Shown piece by piece: positions 8,604 through 16,974 of a DNA stretch of 51,197 bases (its first letter is position 1; each line of letters starts with the position of its first letter). Location: the NCBI GenBank assembly GCA_018676675.1, contig JABHEG010000206.1, positions 1 to 51,197 on the forward strand, given 5' to 3'. Origin of the DNA: Lentisphaerota bacterium. Its GTDB lineage: Bacteria > Verrucomicrobiota > Lentisphaeria > Oligosphaerales > JABHEG01. Made by a program: the position numbers and the translations under genes. A model generated the notes under the pieces. The model was not told where the DNA came from. It did no database searches and worked only from the letters and a program-made list of their open reading frames with translations.

Positions 8604-9617
8604 ATGACTGACATCGTCAAAAGCCTGGCGCTCGCCGCCGCGATCACACTGGGAAGCGTCGTCTGCGTCCATGCGGCGGATACACACAAAGCAGAGCCCC
8701 CCACAGACAGCGCTCCGGGAAGAAACGTAACCATGAACGTGAAATGGGAGTTGGTCACTGAGCACGCCGCGTTCAGCCCTCGCGACACCGCCGAGGACGC
8801 CCTCTTCCTCGACAAGATGTGGCTCAGCAACGGGTACTACCACGGCAACGTGCTCCACCGCGACCTCTACAACTCCGCTGACGGCATCACCTGGAAGCAA
8901 GTCAGTGATGCGACGCCCTACCACGGCTATGCCGAGCTCGCGGTGTTCAAGGACAAGCTCTGGGCCATCAAGAGCGATATATGGAACTCGACGGACGGTG
9001 TGACGTGGACCAAGATCCTCGACAAGGCGCCGTTCGGCGTGCGCGGGTATGGCGAACTCCTCGTCTTCCAAGACAAGATGTGGCAAATCGGCAGCGCCGA
9101 CGATGTCTGGAACACAGCCGACGGGGTGACTTGGACACGGGTCGCAAAGGCGCTGCCCTACGGCAAGCGCTTTGCCGCTGCCGTCGCCGTCTATGACAAC
9201 CGGCTCTGGCTCTTGGGCGGGGCCCTGAAGAAGGCGAACGATCCGCCTGAGAAAGGGTACAAGGACACAACCACGTACAATGACGTCTGGAGCTCCAAAG
9301 ACGGGACGACGTGGACACGGGTCATCGAGCATGCTCCCTGGTCGCCGCGACAGTGGTTTACCGTCCGCGCCTACGCCGGAAAGCTCTGGCTCATCGGTGG
9401 CTACGACAATGTAAATGGCGCTAACCTCGGCGACGTCTGGGTCACGACCGACGGCGCCAAGTGGACCCCCGTGGCCTGCGAAGAACCGTCCTTCTCGGGA
9501 CGCCATGAGCCGACCTGCTATGTCTACAAGGGCAGTCTCTGGATCGTGGCCGGCAACTCGTGGCCCGTTCGCGACGACGTCTGGCGCCTGACCCTCCCCG
9601 AGGGTAAGGAAGACTGA
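8604..9617 (+). CDS. Exported kelch-like beta-propeller protein
   Basis: A 337-residue protein with a clear signal peptide (LALAAAITLGSVVCVHAA) and GGGAGG-type ribosome site (GAGGGAGG, about 8 bases before ATG). The mature part consists of about six repeats of about 50 residues with the theme DVWNTADGVTWTRV followed by Y-G-aromatic and LWLIGG or LWVVAG. This is the kelch/galactose-oxidase-like blade pattern in which each strand carries a displayed 'W-S-T-DG-W' segment. No catalytic residues of galactose oxidase or sialidase are evident, so a binding or scaffold role in the envelope is more likely than catalysis. It lies between the CE7 esterase (divergent) and the DUF4091 gene (38 bp downstream), probably co-expressed with the latter. 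Confidence 0.8.
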   Translation: MTDIVKSLALAAAITLGSVVCVHAADTHKAEPPTDSAPGRNVTMNVKWELVTEHAAFSPRDTAEDALFLDKMWLSNGYYHGNVLHRDLYNSADGITWKQVSDATPYHGYAELAVFKDKLWAIKSDIWNSTDGVTWTKILDKAPFGVRGYGELLVFQDKMWQIGSADDVWNTADGVTWTRVAKALPYGKRFAAAVAVYDNRLWLLGGALKKANDPPEKGYKDTTTYNDVWSSKDGTTWTRVIEHAPWSPRQWFTVRAYAGKLWLIGGYDNVNGANLGDVWVTTDGAKWTPVACEEPSFSGRHEPTCYVYKGSLWIVAGNSWPVRDDVWRLTLPEGKED

Positions 9618-9654
9618 CGCCCTCGACCGAACTGAAACATGAGAGGAATTCCTG

Positions 9655-11256
9655 ATGGACATCGGTGTCTTCTCGGCAAGTGAATGGCTCTATACGGACA
9701 CGTCGCCGGACCAGGGCAGCTCCAACACACTCGAACTGGCGGTCGCCCGTGGCGCGCACACGGCCTGTCAACTCCTGATCATTCCGGAAGCCACCGATGC
9801 CAAGATGACCATCAGCGTCGAACAGATCGCTGGGCCTGCGCTGCCGCCGGCTGAGGTCTTCGAGCTCCGCGATGTCATGGTGGAGAAGAACACAGGATGG
9901 CACGGGTTCGTTGCCAAAGACGGTGACGATCCGAGCGGTTACGTCACTCGCCTTGCCCCCTTCCGGGTCTACGACGCCATGCGTCCGGCCACAGATGGCA
10001 ACGTTCAGACCAACAACGGCCGGGCCGCCGTATACCTATGCTGGCGCCTCCCCGTCTCAGCGGAACCGGGTCGCGTGCAGGCCGTCATCCGGGTTTCCGC
10101 ACGAGAACAGACGGTGGCCATTCCCGTCGCTATTGAGGTATCCAGTGCGGTGGTGCCGGAGCAGGGCAGGTTGCGCGTCACAAACTGGTTCAGCCTGGAC
10201 AACATGGCGACCCGCCACGAGTTGACTCCGTGGTCGGAAGAACACTGGGACATGATCGCTGCCTACGGGAAACTCATGCGTCGTGGCCGTCAAACCAACT
10301 TCTGGGTCCCGAGCTCTCTCCACGAAATCAAGCGAACCGCTGACGGCTGTGTGCAGATTGATTTTTCCCGCGCCAAGCGTCTCATCGAGCTGTTTCTGGA
10401 CCTTGGTTTCACCTGCATCGAAGGAGGGCATGTGGGCGGTCGGCTCCGATTCGGGGATCCGGATTTCGTCCTGAATGTCGACCGCGACATCAAGGCAACA
10501 GGGCCTGAAGGATACGCCTTCCTGGCGCAATACCTGCCTGCCTGGCACGGCTTCCTGCAGGACAACGGCTGGCTGGATCAGACCATCCAGTACGTCGGCG
10601 ACGAACCCATCGACGCGTCGGCCCAGGACTACCGCGTGCTTGCCGGAATCGTGCGCAAGTTCATGCCTGGGATCCCCCTGATCGATGCCGTGGAACGTCC
10701 CGGGCTCGGGGGCGCCGTCGACATCTGGGTCCCGAAGAACAGCTACTTCCAGGAACACCGAGAGGAGTTCGAGACGCACCGGCGTTTCGGTGACACGCTC
10801 TGGTTCTATACCTGCTGCATTCCTGGGGGGAAGTACATGAACCGCCTCCTGGACATGCCGTTGCTTCGCACCCGATACCTGCACTGGGGCAACTACAAGT
10901 ACGACCTCAAAGGCTACCTGCACTGGGGCCTCAACCACTACAAGGCGGGGCAGAACCCCTTCGAAGAAAACGCACCGGCGCACGGCGAAGGCGGCACCAC
11001 CAACCTGCCCCCCGGTGACACCCACATTGTCTACCCCGGTCCCGGCCAGCCATGGCCGAGCGTCCGCCTCGAGAACATGGCTATGGGGATCGAGGACTAC
11101 GAACTGCTGTGCCAGGTAGCGGAGCAAGACCAACCCGCCGCGGACCGTGTTTGCGCCTCGGTCTTTCGAGCCTTTGACGATGCCACCGAGTGCCCAGCAG
11201 CTTTCGCCGAGGCCCATCGCCAGCTCGTGCCGCCGAATCCGCAAACATCCGTTTGA
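9655..11256 (+). CDS. DUF4091 glycoside-hydrolase-like protein
   Basis: A 533-residue protein with AGAGGAA upstream of ATG. The N-terminal about 170 residues are beta-rich and include the arm TACQLLIIPEAT, typical of the sandwich domain before DUF4091. The middle part is TIM-barrel-like, with IQYVGDEPID supplying a candidate acidic residue (GDEP). The C-terminal part has the DUF4091 signature: YLHWGLNHYK, then GDTHIVYPGPG and SVRLENMAMGIEDYELL. No signal peptide is seen, which is unusual for this family and could mean cytoplasmic action or a missed upstream start. DUF4091 proteins are linked to unusual glycan breakdown, but no reaction is established to my knowledge. It is followed 51 bp later by the PLP enzyme. 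Confidence 0.82.
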   Translation: MDIGVFSASEWLYTDTSPDQGSSNTLELAVARGAHTACQLLIIPEATDAKMTISVEQIAGPALPPAEVFELRDVMVEKNTGWHGFVAKDGDDPSGYVTRLAPFRVYDAMRPATDGNVQTNNGRAAVYLCWRLPVSAEPGRVQAVIRVSAREQTVAIPVAIEVSSAVVPEQGRLRVTNWFSLDNMATRHELTPWSEEHWDMIAAYGKLMRRGRQTNFWVPSSLHEIKRTADGCVQIDFSRAKRLIELFLDLGFTCIEGGHVGGRLRFGDPDFVLNVDRDIKATGPEGYAFLAQYLPAWHGFLQDNGWLDQTIQYVGDEPIDASAQDYRVLAGIVRKFMPGIPLIDAVERPGLGGAVDIWVPKNSYFQEHREEFETHRRFGDTLWFYTCCIPGGKYMNRLLDMPLLRTRYLHWGNYKYDLKGYLHWGLNHYKAGQNPFEENAPAHGEGGTTNLPPGDTHIVYPGPGQPWPSVRLENMAMGIEDYELLCQVAEQDQPAADRVCASVFRAFDDATECPAAFAEAHRQLVPPNPQTSV

Positions 11257-11307
11257 GAACAGAAAAGGGCGCCACGGGTGCCGGATCCCGCAACCAGGCA
11301 AGGCACG

Positions 11308-12486
11308 ATGTCGACGTACGACTTTGACAGATTCGTAGACCGTCGGGCGATCAACGCGGCGAAATGGGGTGTTCCGGAAGGCATCATCCCGATGTCTGTC
11401 GCGGACACGGAGTTCCTCTCGCCCCCGGAGATCGCCGAGGCAATCCGGGAACGGGCAGCCGTGGCAAGTTACGGCTATTCCTGTATGGCCCAGGCCGATT
11501 ACGACGCCGTCCTGGAGTGGATTGCCACGCATCAGGGGCAGAGAGTTCCGCGCGAGCACCTACTGTCGACACCTGGGGTCTTGTACACCATGCGCGTGGT
11601 TATGTACGCCCTCACCAAGCCCGGCGACCAGGTAATCGTCCAGACACCACTCCATACTCCCTCGATCGGTTCAGCGGGGCTCCGGCAACGGGTTCCGGTC
11701 AAGAACCACCTGAAGCGACTCCCTGACGGCAGCTATACGTTTGATCTGGACGACCTGGAGCGCTGTTTCAGGAACGGCGCACGGGTGCTGATGATGTGTG
11801 CGCCCAACAACCCAACCGGGCGTGTCTGGACGATGGAAGAACTCTCCGGCGTTGCCGAAGTGGTCAAGAAGTACGACGCGTGGATCGTGTCGGACGAGAT
11901 CCACCGTGACATCGTGTACCACGGCCACAAGCACATTCCTATTGCCACGCTCCCAGGCATGGAAGAACGGGCGATCACCGTCTTTTCCCCCTCCAAGACG
12001 TTCAACATGGGTGGGTTCCACATCGGCTCCGCGATCATCGCTGATCCCAAGCTTCGATCCGAGGTCAAGCAGGGCTTCTACGAGTATGGCCATGCGTGCG
12101 GAAGGCCGCCTGTCCTGTGCATCGCCGCCCAAACTGCGGCCTACAGGCATGGCGCTGGATGGCTCGAGGAATTGCTCGAGTACCTCGACGGCAACATCAG
12201 TCTCGCCCTGGAGTATCTCGAGGGGACACCACTGACGGCCGGTCGGCCGGACGGCACGTTCCTCTTGTGGGTGGACTGCGAAAGCCTCGGCATGAACACA
12301 GAGGAGCTCATGTCGTTCATGCGAGAGAAGGCGCACATCCTGCCCGATCCAGGCCACTACTACGACACGTCCGAGATTCAGCACTACAAGGGACTCCAGC
12401 ACCACTTCCGCCTGAACATCGCCATGCCGAGGCCGATCCTCGAACAGGCAATGGACAACCTGCGAAACGCGGTCCTGGCGCTTTGA
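11308..12486 (+). CDS. PatB/MalY-type PLP-dependent C-S lyase or aminotransferase
   Basis: A 393-residue fold-type I PLP enzyme. The Schiff-base lysine is K230 in SPSKTFNMGG, the pyridine-binding aspartate D196 in SDEIHRD, and N168 lies in CAPNNPTGRVW. The start YDFDRFVDRRAINAAKW matches the PatB/MalY subgroup, which usually shows cystathionine beta-lyase activity and in MalY also regulates maltose genes. Start ATG 11308 was taken instead of 11278 because homology begins there; the ribosome site is weak. Length is normal (about 390). Its place between two glycan-related genes is odd for a methionine enzyme, so aminotransfer on an amino sugar or amino acid is an alternative. Cytoplasmic. Confidence 0.88.
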   Translation: MSTYDFDRFVDRRAINAAKWGVPEGIIPMSVADTEFLSPPEIAEAIRERAAVASYGYSCMAQADYDAVLEWIATHQGQRVPREHLLSTPGVLYTMRVVMYALTKPGDQVIVQTPLHTPSIGSAGLRQRVPVKNHLKRLPDGSYTFDLDDLERCFRNGARVLMMCAPNNPTGRVWTMEELSGVAEVVKKYDAWIVSDEIHRDIVYHGHKHIPIATLPGMEERAITVFSPSKTFNMGGFHIGSAIIADPKLRSEVKQGFYEYGHACGRPPVLCIAAQTAAYRHGAGWLEELLEYLDGNISLALEYLEGTPLTAGRPDGTFLLWVDCESLGMNTEELMSFMREKAHILPDPGHYYDTSEIQHYKGLQHHFRLNIAMPRPILEQAMDNLRNAVLAL

Positions 12487-12504
12487 GACGAATGGAGAGT
12501 GACG

Positions 12505-15500
12505 ATGCTCCTTAGAACCGGTCTTCTTACGCCTTTGCTGTTCGCAGTCTCTGCCGCTTCAGCCCCGGATGATGGGCTGATAGGGTATTGGCCGTTCACG
12601 GAGGGCGCAGGCGTGTTCTCGGCGGACGGGGGGCCGTACAAGGCGCAGGCCGTTCTCAACCGAGCGGGTTGGGCCACCGGTGACTTCGGCACAGCCGTCA
12701 GCATCGGGAAGCTGAATTCCCAGGCGGTGATTCCGAACCTGCCGGCGTTGGACGGCTCGAAGGAGATGACCGTGTCGCTCTGGGTCTACTGGAACGACCT
12801 CAACGGGAAATATCCCAATGTTCTCACGGGCGGCTGGAGCCCGGGTGGGTTCATGTTCTTCGTGAGTGGGAACAACCTGTCTTTCCGCCTGGGACGGCGA
12901 GGGCATGCCGCCCGGAGGTCTGGTGACGAATGGAAAGAGGGCCTCTGGAACATGGGGCAAATTCCCCTCAAGAAGTGGGTGCATCTGACGGCAACGTTCA
13001 AACTCCCGGCAGTGACGGCATACGTCGACGGTAAGAAGATCGCCCAGGGCACCTGGCAATACCCCATCGGCTTCACCGCCCCGCTGGTCCTCGGGCAGTG
13101 GAACACCGAGAAGAGCCATGATGGCTTGATCGATGAGGTGCGCCTCTACAAGCGCGCGCTGAACCCGAGCGAGGTCGCGACACTGGCTGACCGAAAGGGG
13201 CGCGACAGCGGGGAGATCAAGATCCTGCCAGTCGCCGAGCCCGAGAAGCTCGCGTCGTTCGAGACGCGTTGTGCGACGCTCGCCGTGAACGAGGCCGGCT
13301 GCATCACGTCCCTGCTGCAGAAAACCGGCGGCAAAGACGTCCCGGAACGCGAACTGTTGGCCGCCGAGGCCCCCATGGTTGCGCTCGTACTCGAAGATAC
13401 CCGACGCGTGGAATGCTACCGAATGTCGGTCGAAGGGGACGTCTTAACGGCGAGCTTCCCCGGCGTGGAGGGACATGCCAAGGTGCGTTGTGAGCCCAAG
13501 GGAGAATACCTCAAACTCACGCCATTAGAGGTCACGGTCCCAGATGTCGCCTCGTTCGTCTTCTTCAACTGCACGCCCGGTTTGAGGACGTACCGCGGCC
13601 GGTTCGCGGGACTGGTGTCTGACGATGATTCCGGTATCTGTTTGCGCGCCCTTGACCTGGAGACCAGTTGCAGCGTCGCGATGCAAGCCCAAACATCGGC
13701 CGACCTTGGCCTGGTCGGGTACAGCGCGGGACTGGCGGCTGGTCCGAGGCCGGAGCTGCGCCCAATGCTGAAGGCGATGGCCGCTGGGGAAGACGTGCCC
13801 CGGTCGCACCATGGGGGCCCGTGGGCGTCGGAGTCGCCAATGGCCCGCCTCTCGTACCTGTTCGTCCAAAATGGATTCACCGACACCGACTCGTGGATCG
13901 ACCTGGCCCGCCGCGGGGGCTTCGGCATCATCCATTTCCGGGAAGGGTGGTTCCGCACCTTTGGCGATTACCGACCCAATGTGAAAAACTTCCCGGGGGG
14001 CATGGACGAGATGGTGGCGACCGCAGACAAGTTCCATGCGGCGGGTCTCAAGCTCGGGCTGCACACCTTGAGTGGCTGCATCCGCACCCAGTCGCCCTAC
14101 ATCACCCCGGTGCCTTCCGACGAACTGATTTCCCTGGCAACCTACACGATCGCCAGGGATTTCGGCAAGGACAGCGACACCCTCTATGTCAATGAACTGC
14201 CGATCGACAAACACTCCACCGTGTTCACCTATCATGGCGCCACCAACGCGTTCCGTATCGGCACCGAACTCGTTCAGTACACCGAGGTCTCCCGCGAAAA
14301 GCCATACTGTTTCCGCAACTGCACACGCGGGGCGTTCGGAACGAAAGCCCTGGACCACCCAGTCGGGACCAAGGCGGAGTTCCTTAAGCAGGTGTACCTG
14401 GCCTTCTACCCCATCCCAGGAAGCAAGCTGATGGACACGTTGTCCGACGATATCGCGCATGTCTTCAACACGTGCAAGGCCGATTTTCTCTACTTCGACG
14501 GGGCCGAAGGCATGGGGGTCGGGTATCCTGACAACTTCATGCGCTGGATCACGTTCCGGAAGTTCAGCCGCGGCTGCTTGAACGAGGCCAGCAACTGGGG
14601 CCACCACAATTGGTGGTTCCACTCGCGCACCGGAGCCTGGGACTCGGCGCACTGTGCCTGGAAACGGTTCCAGGACATACACGTCGCGAACGCCCGCCGT
14701 GCGCGCAAGAACGACCTGCTCGAACCGCAGATGGGCTGGTGGGCACTCAACGGCCCCGGGCGCCGGCACCGCCGCCAGTACCTGGATGAAACCGAGTACT
14801 GGATGGCCAAGAACCTGGCGTTGGACGCCTCGATGTCGTTGGGGGGGATGAACGTGACCGGTGTTTCCGCAAACGCCCGGGCGATGGATATGCTCACCGT
14901 CATCGGTTGGTACGAGCAGCGTCGCTTGGCCAATTACTTTGACAAGGCGACCCTCGAACGTGTTCGCGAGCCCGGCAAGGACGTTCGCCTGCGCCTAAGC
15001 GACAACGGCACCTGGCAGTTCACCCCGGTTGAGTACCTGCCGCACAAGGCAATTATGTCCAAACGAGAAGCGATGCAGTGGACGGTGAACAACCCTCATG
15101 GGCAACAGCCGTTCCGAGCACGAATCGAGATGTTGAGGTCGCCCCGCCCTCCCAGGCCCGACAACACCAGTCCGATTCTCGACTTCAGCGACACATCGCT
15201 CATCAACAGGCGGGAGTGCTCCGCCAATGTGACTCAGGAGTTCCTGATCGAGACAGCGGATGTCAAGGGAGGCGTTAGGAACCTGCGAATAAGGGCCGCC
15301 AACGGAAACAACGTCTCAGTCGGTGCATGGACGAGTTTGGGCGTCCACTACGAATTCCCGTACCGAAACATCGGGGGCTGCACCGGCGTCGGGCTCTGGG
15401 TGAAGGGGGACGGTTCCGGGGCTGTCCTGAACGTTCAGTTCCGGACAGACCGCAAGTTCGGCGCGGCAATCTCCGAGCACTACATCGATCTTGACTTCAC

Positions 15501-16974
15501 CGGCTGGCGCTACTGCGAACTGCTGTTCCGAGAGCGAGACAGTGAGCGCGCGTTCGGCCTGAAATGGCCCTATGTACGCGGAGCCAGCTATGATCTGTGC
15601 CACCGCGATCTCAACACCTCTCGAGTTTCCGAGATCAATCTGCTGCTGAACCGGATCCCCGCCAATGGCCGGACCGATGTCACCATCGGCCCGATCGTGG
15701 GAACAACGGCCATGCGGACGACGCTTGAGGACATCGTTTTGACCGTCAATGGTAAACGGTTGGTGATCCCGGTGGGGGCCTCCTCCGGTGATCTGCTCGA
15801 GCTGGAAGGACCGGAGCTTGGCGCACACTATGACAAGCACGGCTCACTGCTCACCCACTTCCAGCCCAGATACCCTGACGGTATGCCGGTCCTGAACACC
15901 GGTGTCAACCCCATCACCTTTGCCTGTGCTGGCTCCGGTGTGGCGCCCGCCCGGGCCACCGTGTCAGTGGTCTCGCTAGGCAAGCCCTTCGGAACACGCG
16001 CCAAGGAGGTGGACTGGTCAAAGCTACAGTACGAATACGACATGCCGCGGATGATCACCCGATTCGATGGCCGGGACAACAGCTGGACGTCGGTGCTGCG
16101 CGACGAAGGAGAGGCAAGCCCCGGCGACCGAGCCACGCTCGACCTCGACATCGCCGTTGAACGAATCGGCGCAACGGAGGCAGTCCGGGACGATAAGGAC
16201 GCGATCGTCATCGACGACTGCGCCAACCCAGCCGCATTCCTGCCTTCCGAACAGAACGACTACTCGCGGTTTGCCAGGGACAGTGAAAGCGTGGGGGTGG
16301 CCAAAGGAGTCACTCGCGAAGTGACGGCGGCCCCCGGTCGGGACCGCCCCGACGGAGCTGTGTTGTTCACGGCCAGAAGCTCACGGCAGAGCGACACCGG
16401 ATGGGCCGCCATCGGCCGCAAGTTCCCCGAACCACTGGATCTGAGCAAGATTGACAGCATCACACTATGGCTGAAGGGCGACGGCTGCGGCGCCAGCTTC
16501 AAAATGCAGTTCTGGGATGTAAACGGGACGCACCATGACCTGGTGACCGAGGTAGGGTTCGTCGGGTGGCAGTTCATTCAGCTTCCGGTGCTGGAAAGCG
16601 CGATCGACTGGGGGAAGATCGAGTACGTTGTGTATTACTACAACAACGTTCCGGCCGCCGGCAAATCCGCCTGCGTGATCGACGAGGTGAAGGCGCACCG
16701 CCTGACCCGGGCTCAGTCCGTCAGGCCGGTGCTGGTCGTCAATGGTCGCGAGACGAATATGCCAGTCGCGATTGGCCGGGGCCAGATCCTGCGGTGCCGC
16801 GAAGGGAAACGATGGATGCTCGTGGAGAAGGGGCAACCCCTGTCCAAGGGCGAGTTCGACAGCGCCTTGCCCGCCCTGAGAAAGGGAGTCAACACGCTCC
16901 AGTTGCGCTGCGACAAACTCAAGGATGCTGATTGCAGGATTGCCGTCAGCTGCGCGAAGGTGTACGAGAAGTGA
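12505..16974 (+). CDS. Giant exported LamG glycoside-hydrolase-like protein
   Basis: A 1489-residue protein. ATG 12505 has GGAGAG just upstream and gives the signal peptide LLRTGLLTPLLFAVSAASA; GTG 12499 is an alternative. Residues about 20-225 are a LamG/concanavalin-like domain (GLIGYWPFTEGAG through DGLIDEVRLYKRALNPSE). A beta-rich domain follows, then from about 440 to 830 a TIM-barrel-like region with GGFGIIHFREGWF, GLKLGLHTLSG and FLYFDGAEG, where the aspartate of YFDG is a plausible nucleophile. Two similar jelly-roll modules near residues 930-1080 and 1300-1410 share VGLWVKGDGSG and ITLWLKGDGCG and look like carbohydrate-binding modules. Large, multimodular and exported, it probably binds and cuts a complex polysaccharide. 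The family number cannot be given from the sequence alone. Its 3' end overlaps the longest reading of the next gene. Confidence 0.8.
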   Translation: MLLRTGLLTPLLFAVSAASAPDDGLIGYWPFTEGAGVFSADGGPYKAQAVLNRAGWATGDFGTAVSIGKLNSQAVIPNLPALDGSKEMTVSLWVYWNDLNGKYPNVLTGGWSPGGFMFFVSGNNLSFRLGRRGHAARRSGDEWKEGLWNMGQIPLKKWVHLTATFKLPAVTAYVDGKKIAQGTWQYPIGFTAPLVLGQWNTEKSHDGLIDEVRLYKRALNPSEVATLADRKGRDSGEIKILPVAEPEKLASFETRCATLAVNEAGCITSLLQKTGGKDVPERELLAAEAPMVALVLEDTRRVECYRMSVEGDVLTASFPGVEGHAKVRCEPKGEYLKLTPLEVTVPDVASFVFFNCTPGLRTYRGRFAGLVSDDDSGICLRALDLETSCSVAMQAQTSADLGLVGYSAGLAAGPRPELRPMLKAMAAGEDVPRSHHGGPWASESPMARLSYLFVQNGFTDTDSWIDLARRGGFGIIHFREGWFRTFGDYRPNVKNFPGGMDEMVATADKFHAAGLKLGLHTLSGCIRTQSPYITPVPSDELISLATYTIARDFGKDSDTLYVNELPIDKHSTVFTYHGATNAFRIGTELVQYTEVSREKPYCFRNCTRGAFGTKALDHPVGTKAEFLKQVYLAFYPIPGSKLMDTLSDDIAHVFNTCKADFLYFDGAEGMGVGYPDNFMRWITFRKFSRGCLNEASNWGHHNWWFHSRTGAWDSAHCAWKRFQDIHVANARRARKNDLLEPQMGWWALNGPGRRHRRQYLDETEYWMAKNLALDASMSLGGMNVTGVSANARAMDMLTVIGWYEQRRLANYFDKATLERVREPGKDVRLRLSDNGTWQFTPVEYLPHKAIMSKREAMQWTVNNPHGQQPFRARIEMLRSPRPPRPDNTSPILDFSDTSLINRRECSANVTQEFLIETADVKGGVRNLRIRAANGNNVSVGAWTSLGVHYEFPYRNIGGCTGVGLWVKGDGSGAVLNVQFRTDRKFGAAISEHYIDLDFTGWRYCELLFRERDSERAFGLKWPYVRGASYDLCHRDLNTSRVSEINLLLNRIPANGRTDVTIGPIVGTTAMRTTLEDIVLTVNGKRLVIPVGASSGDLLELEGPELGAHYDKHGSLLTHFQPRYPDGMPVLNTGVNPITFACAGSGVAPARATVSVVSLGKPFGTRAKEVDWSKLQYEYDMPRMITRFDGRDNSWTSVLRDEGEASPGDRATLDLDIAVERIGATEAVRDDKDAIVIDDCANPAAFLPSEQNDYSRFARDSESVGVAKGVTREVTAAPGRDRPDGAVLFTARSSRQSDTGWAAIGRKFPEPLDLSKIDSITLWLKGDGCGASFKMQFWDVNGTHHDLVTEVGFVGWQFIQLPVLESAIDWGKIEYVVYYYNNVPAAGKSACVIDEVKAHRLTRAQSVRPVLVVNGRETNMPVAIGRGQILRCREGKRWMLVEKGQPLSKGEFDSALPALRKGVNTLQLRCDKLKDADCRIAVSCAKVYEK

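Noticed and set aside
10057..11559. Long minus-strand open frame (500 codons)
   Set aside because: Antisense to the DUF4091 and PLP-enzyme genes, both strongly supported.
12559..13119. Minus-strand frame in the LamG region
   Set aside because: Antisense to the signal peptide and LamG domain of a clear gene.
13525..14769. Minus-strand open frame (414 codons)
   Set aside because: Antisense within the LamG-containing giant gene; no domain signal.
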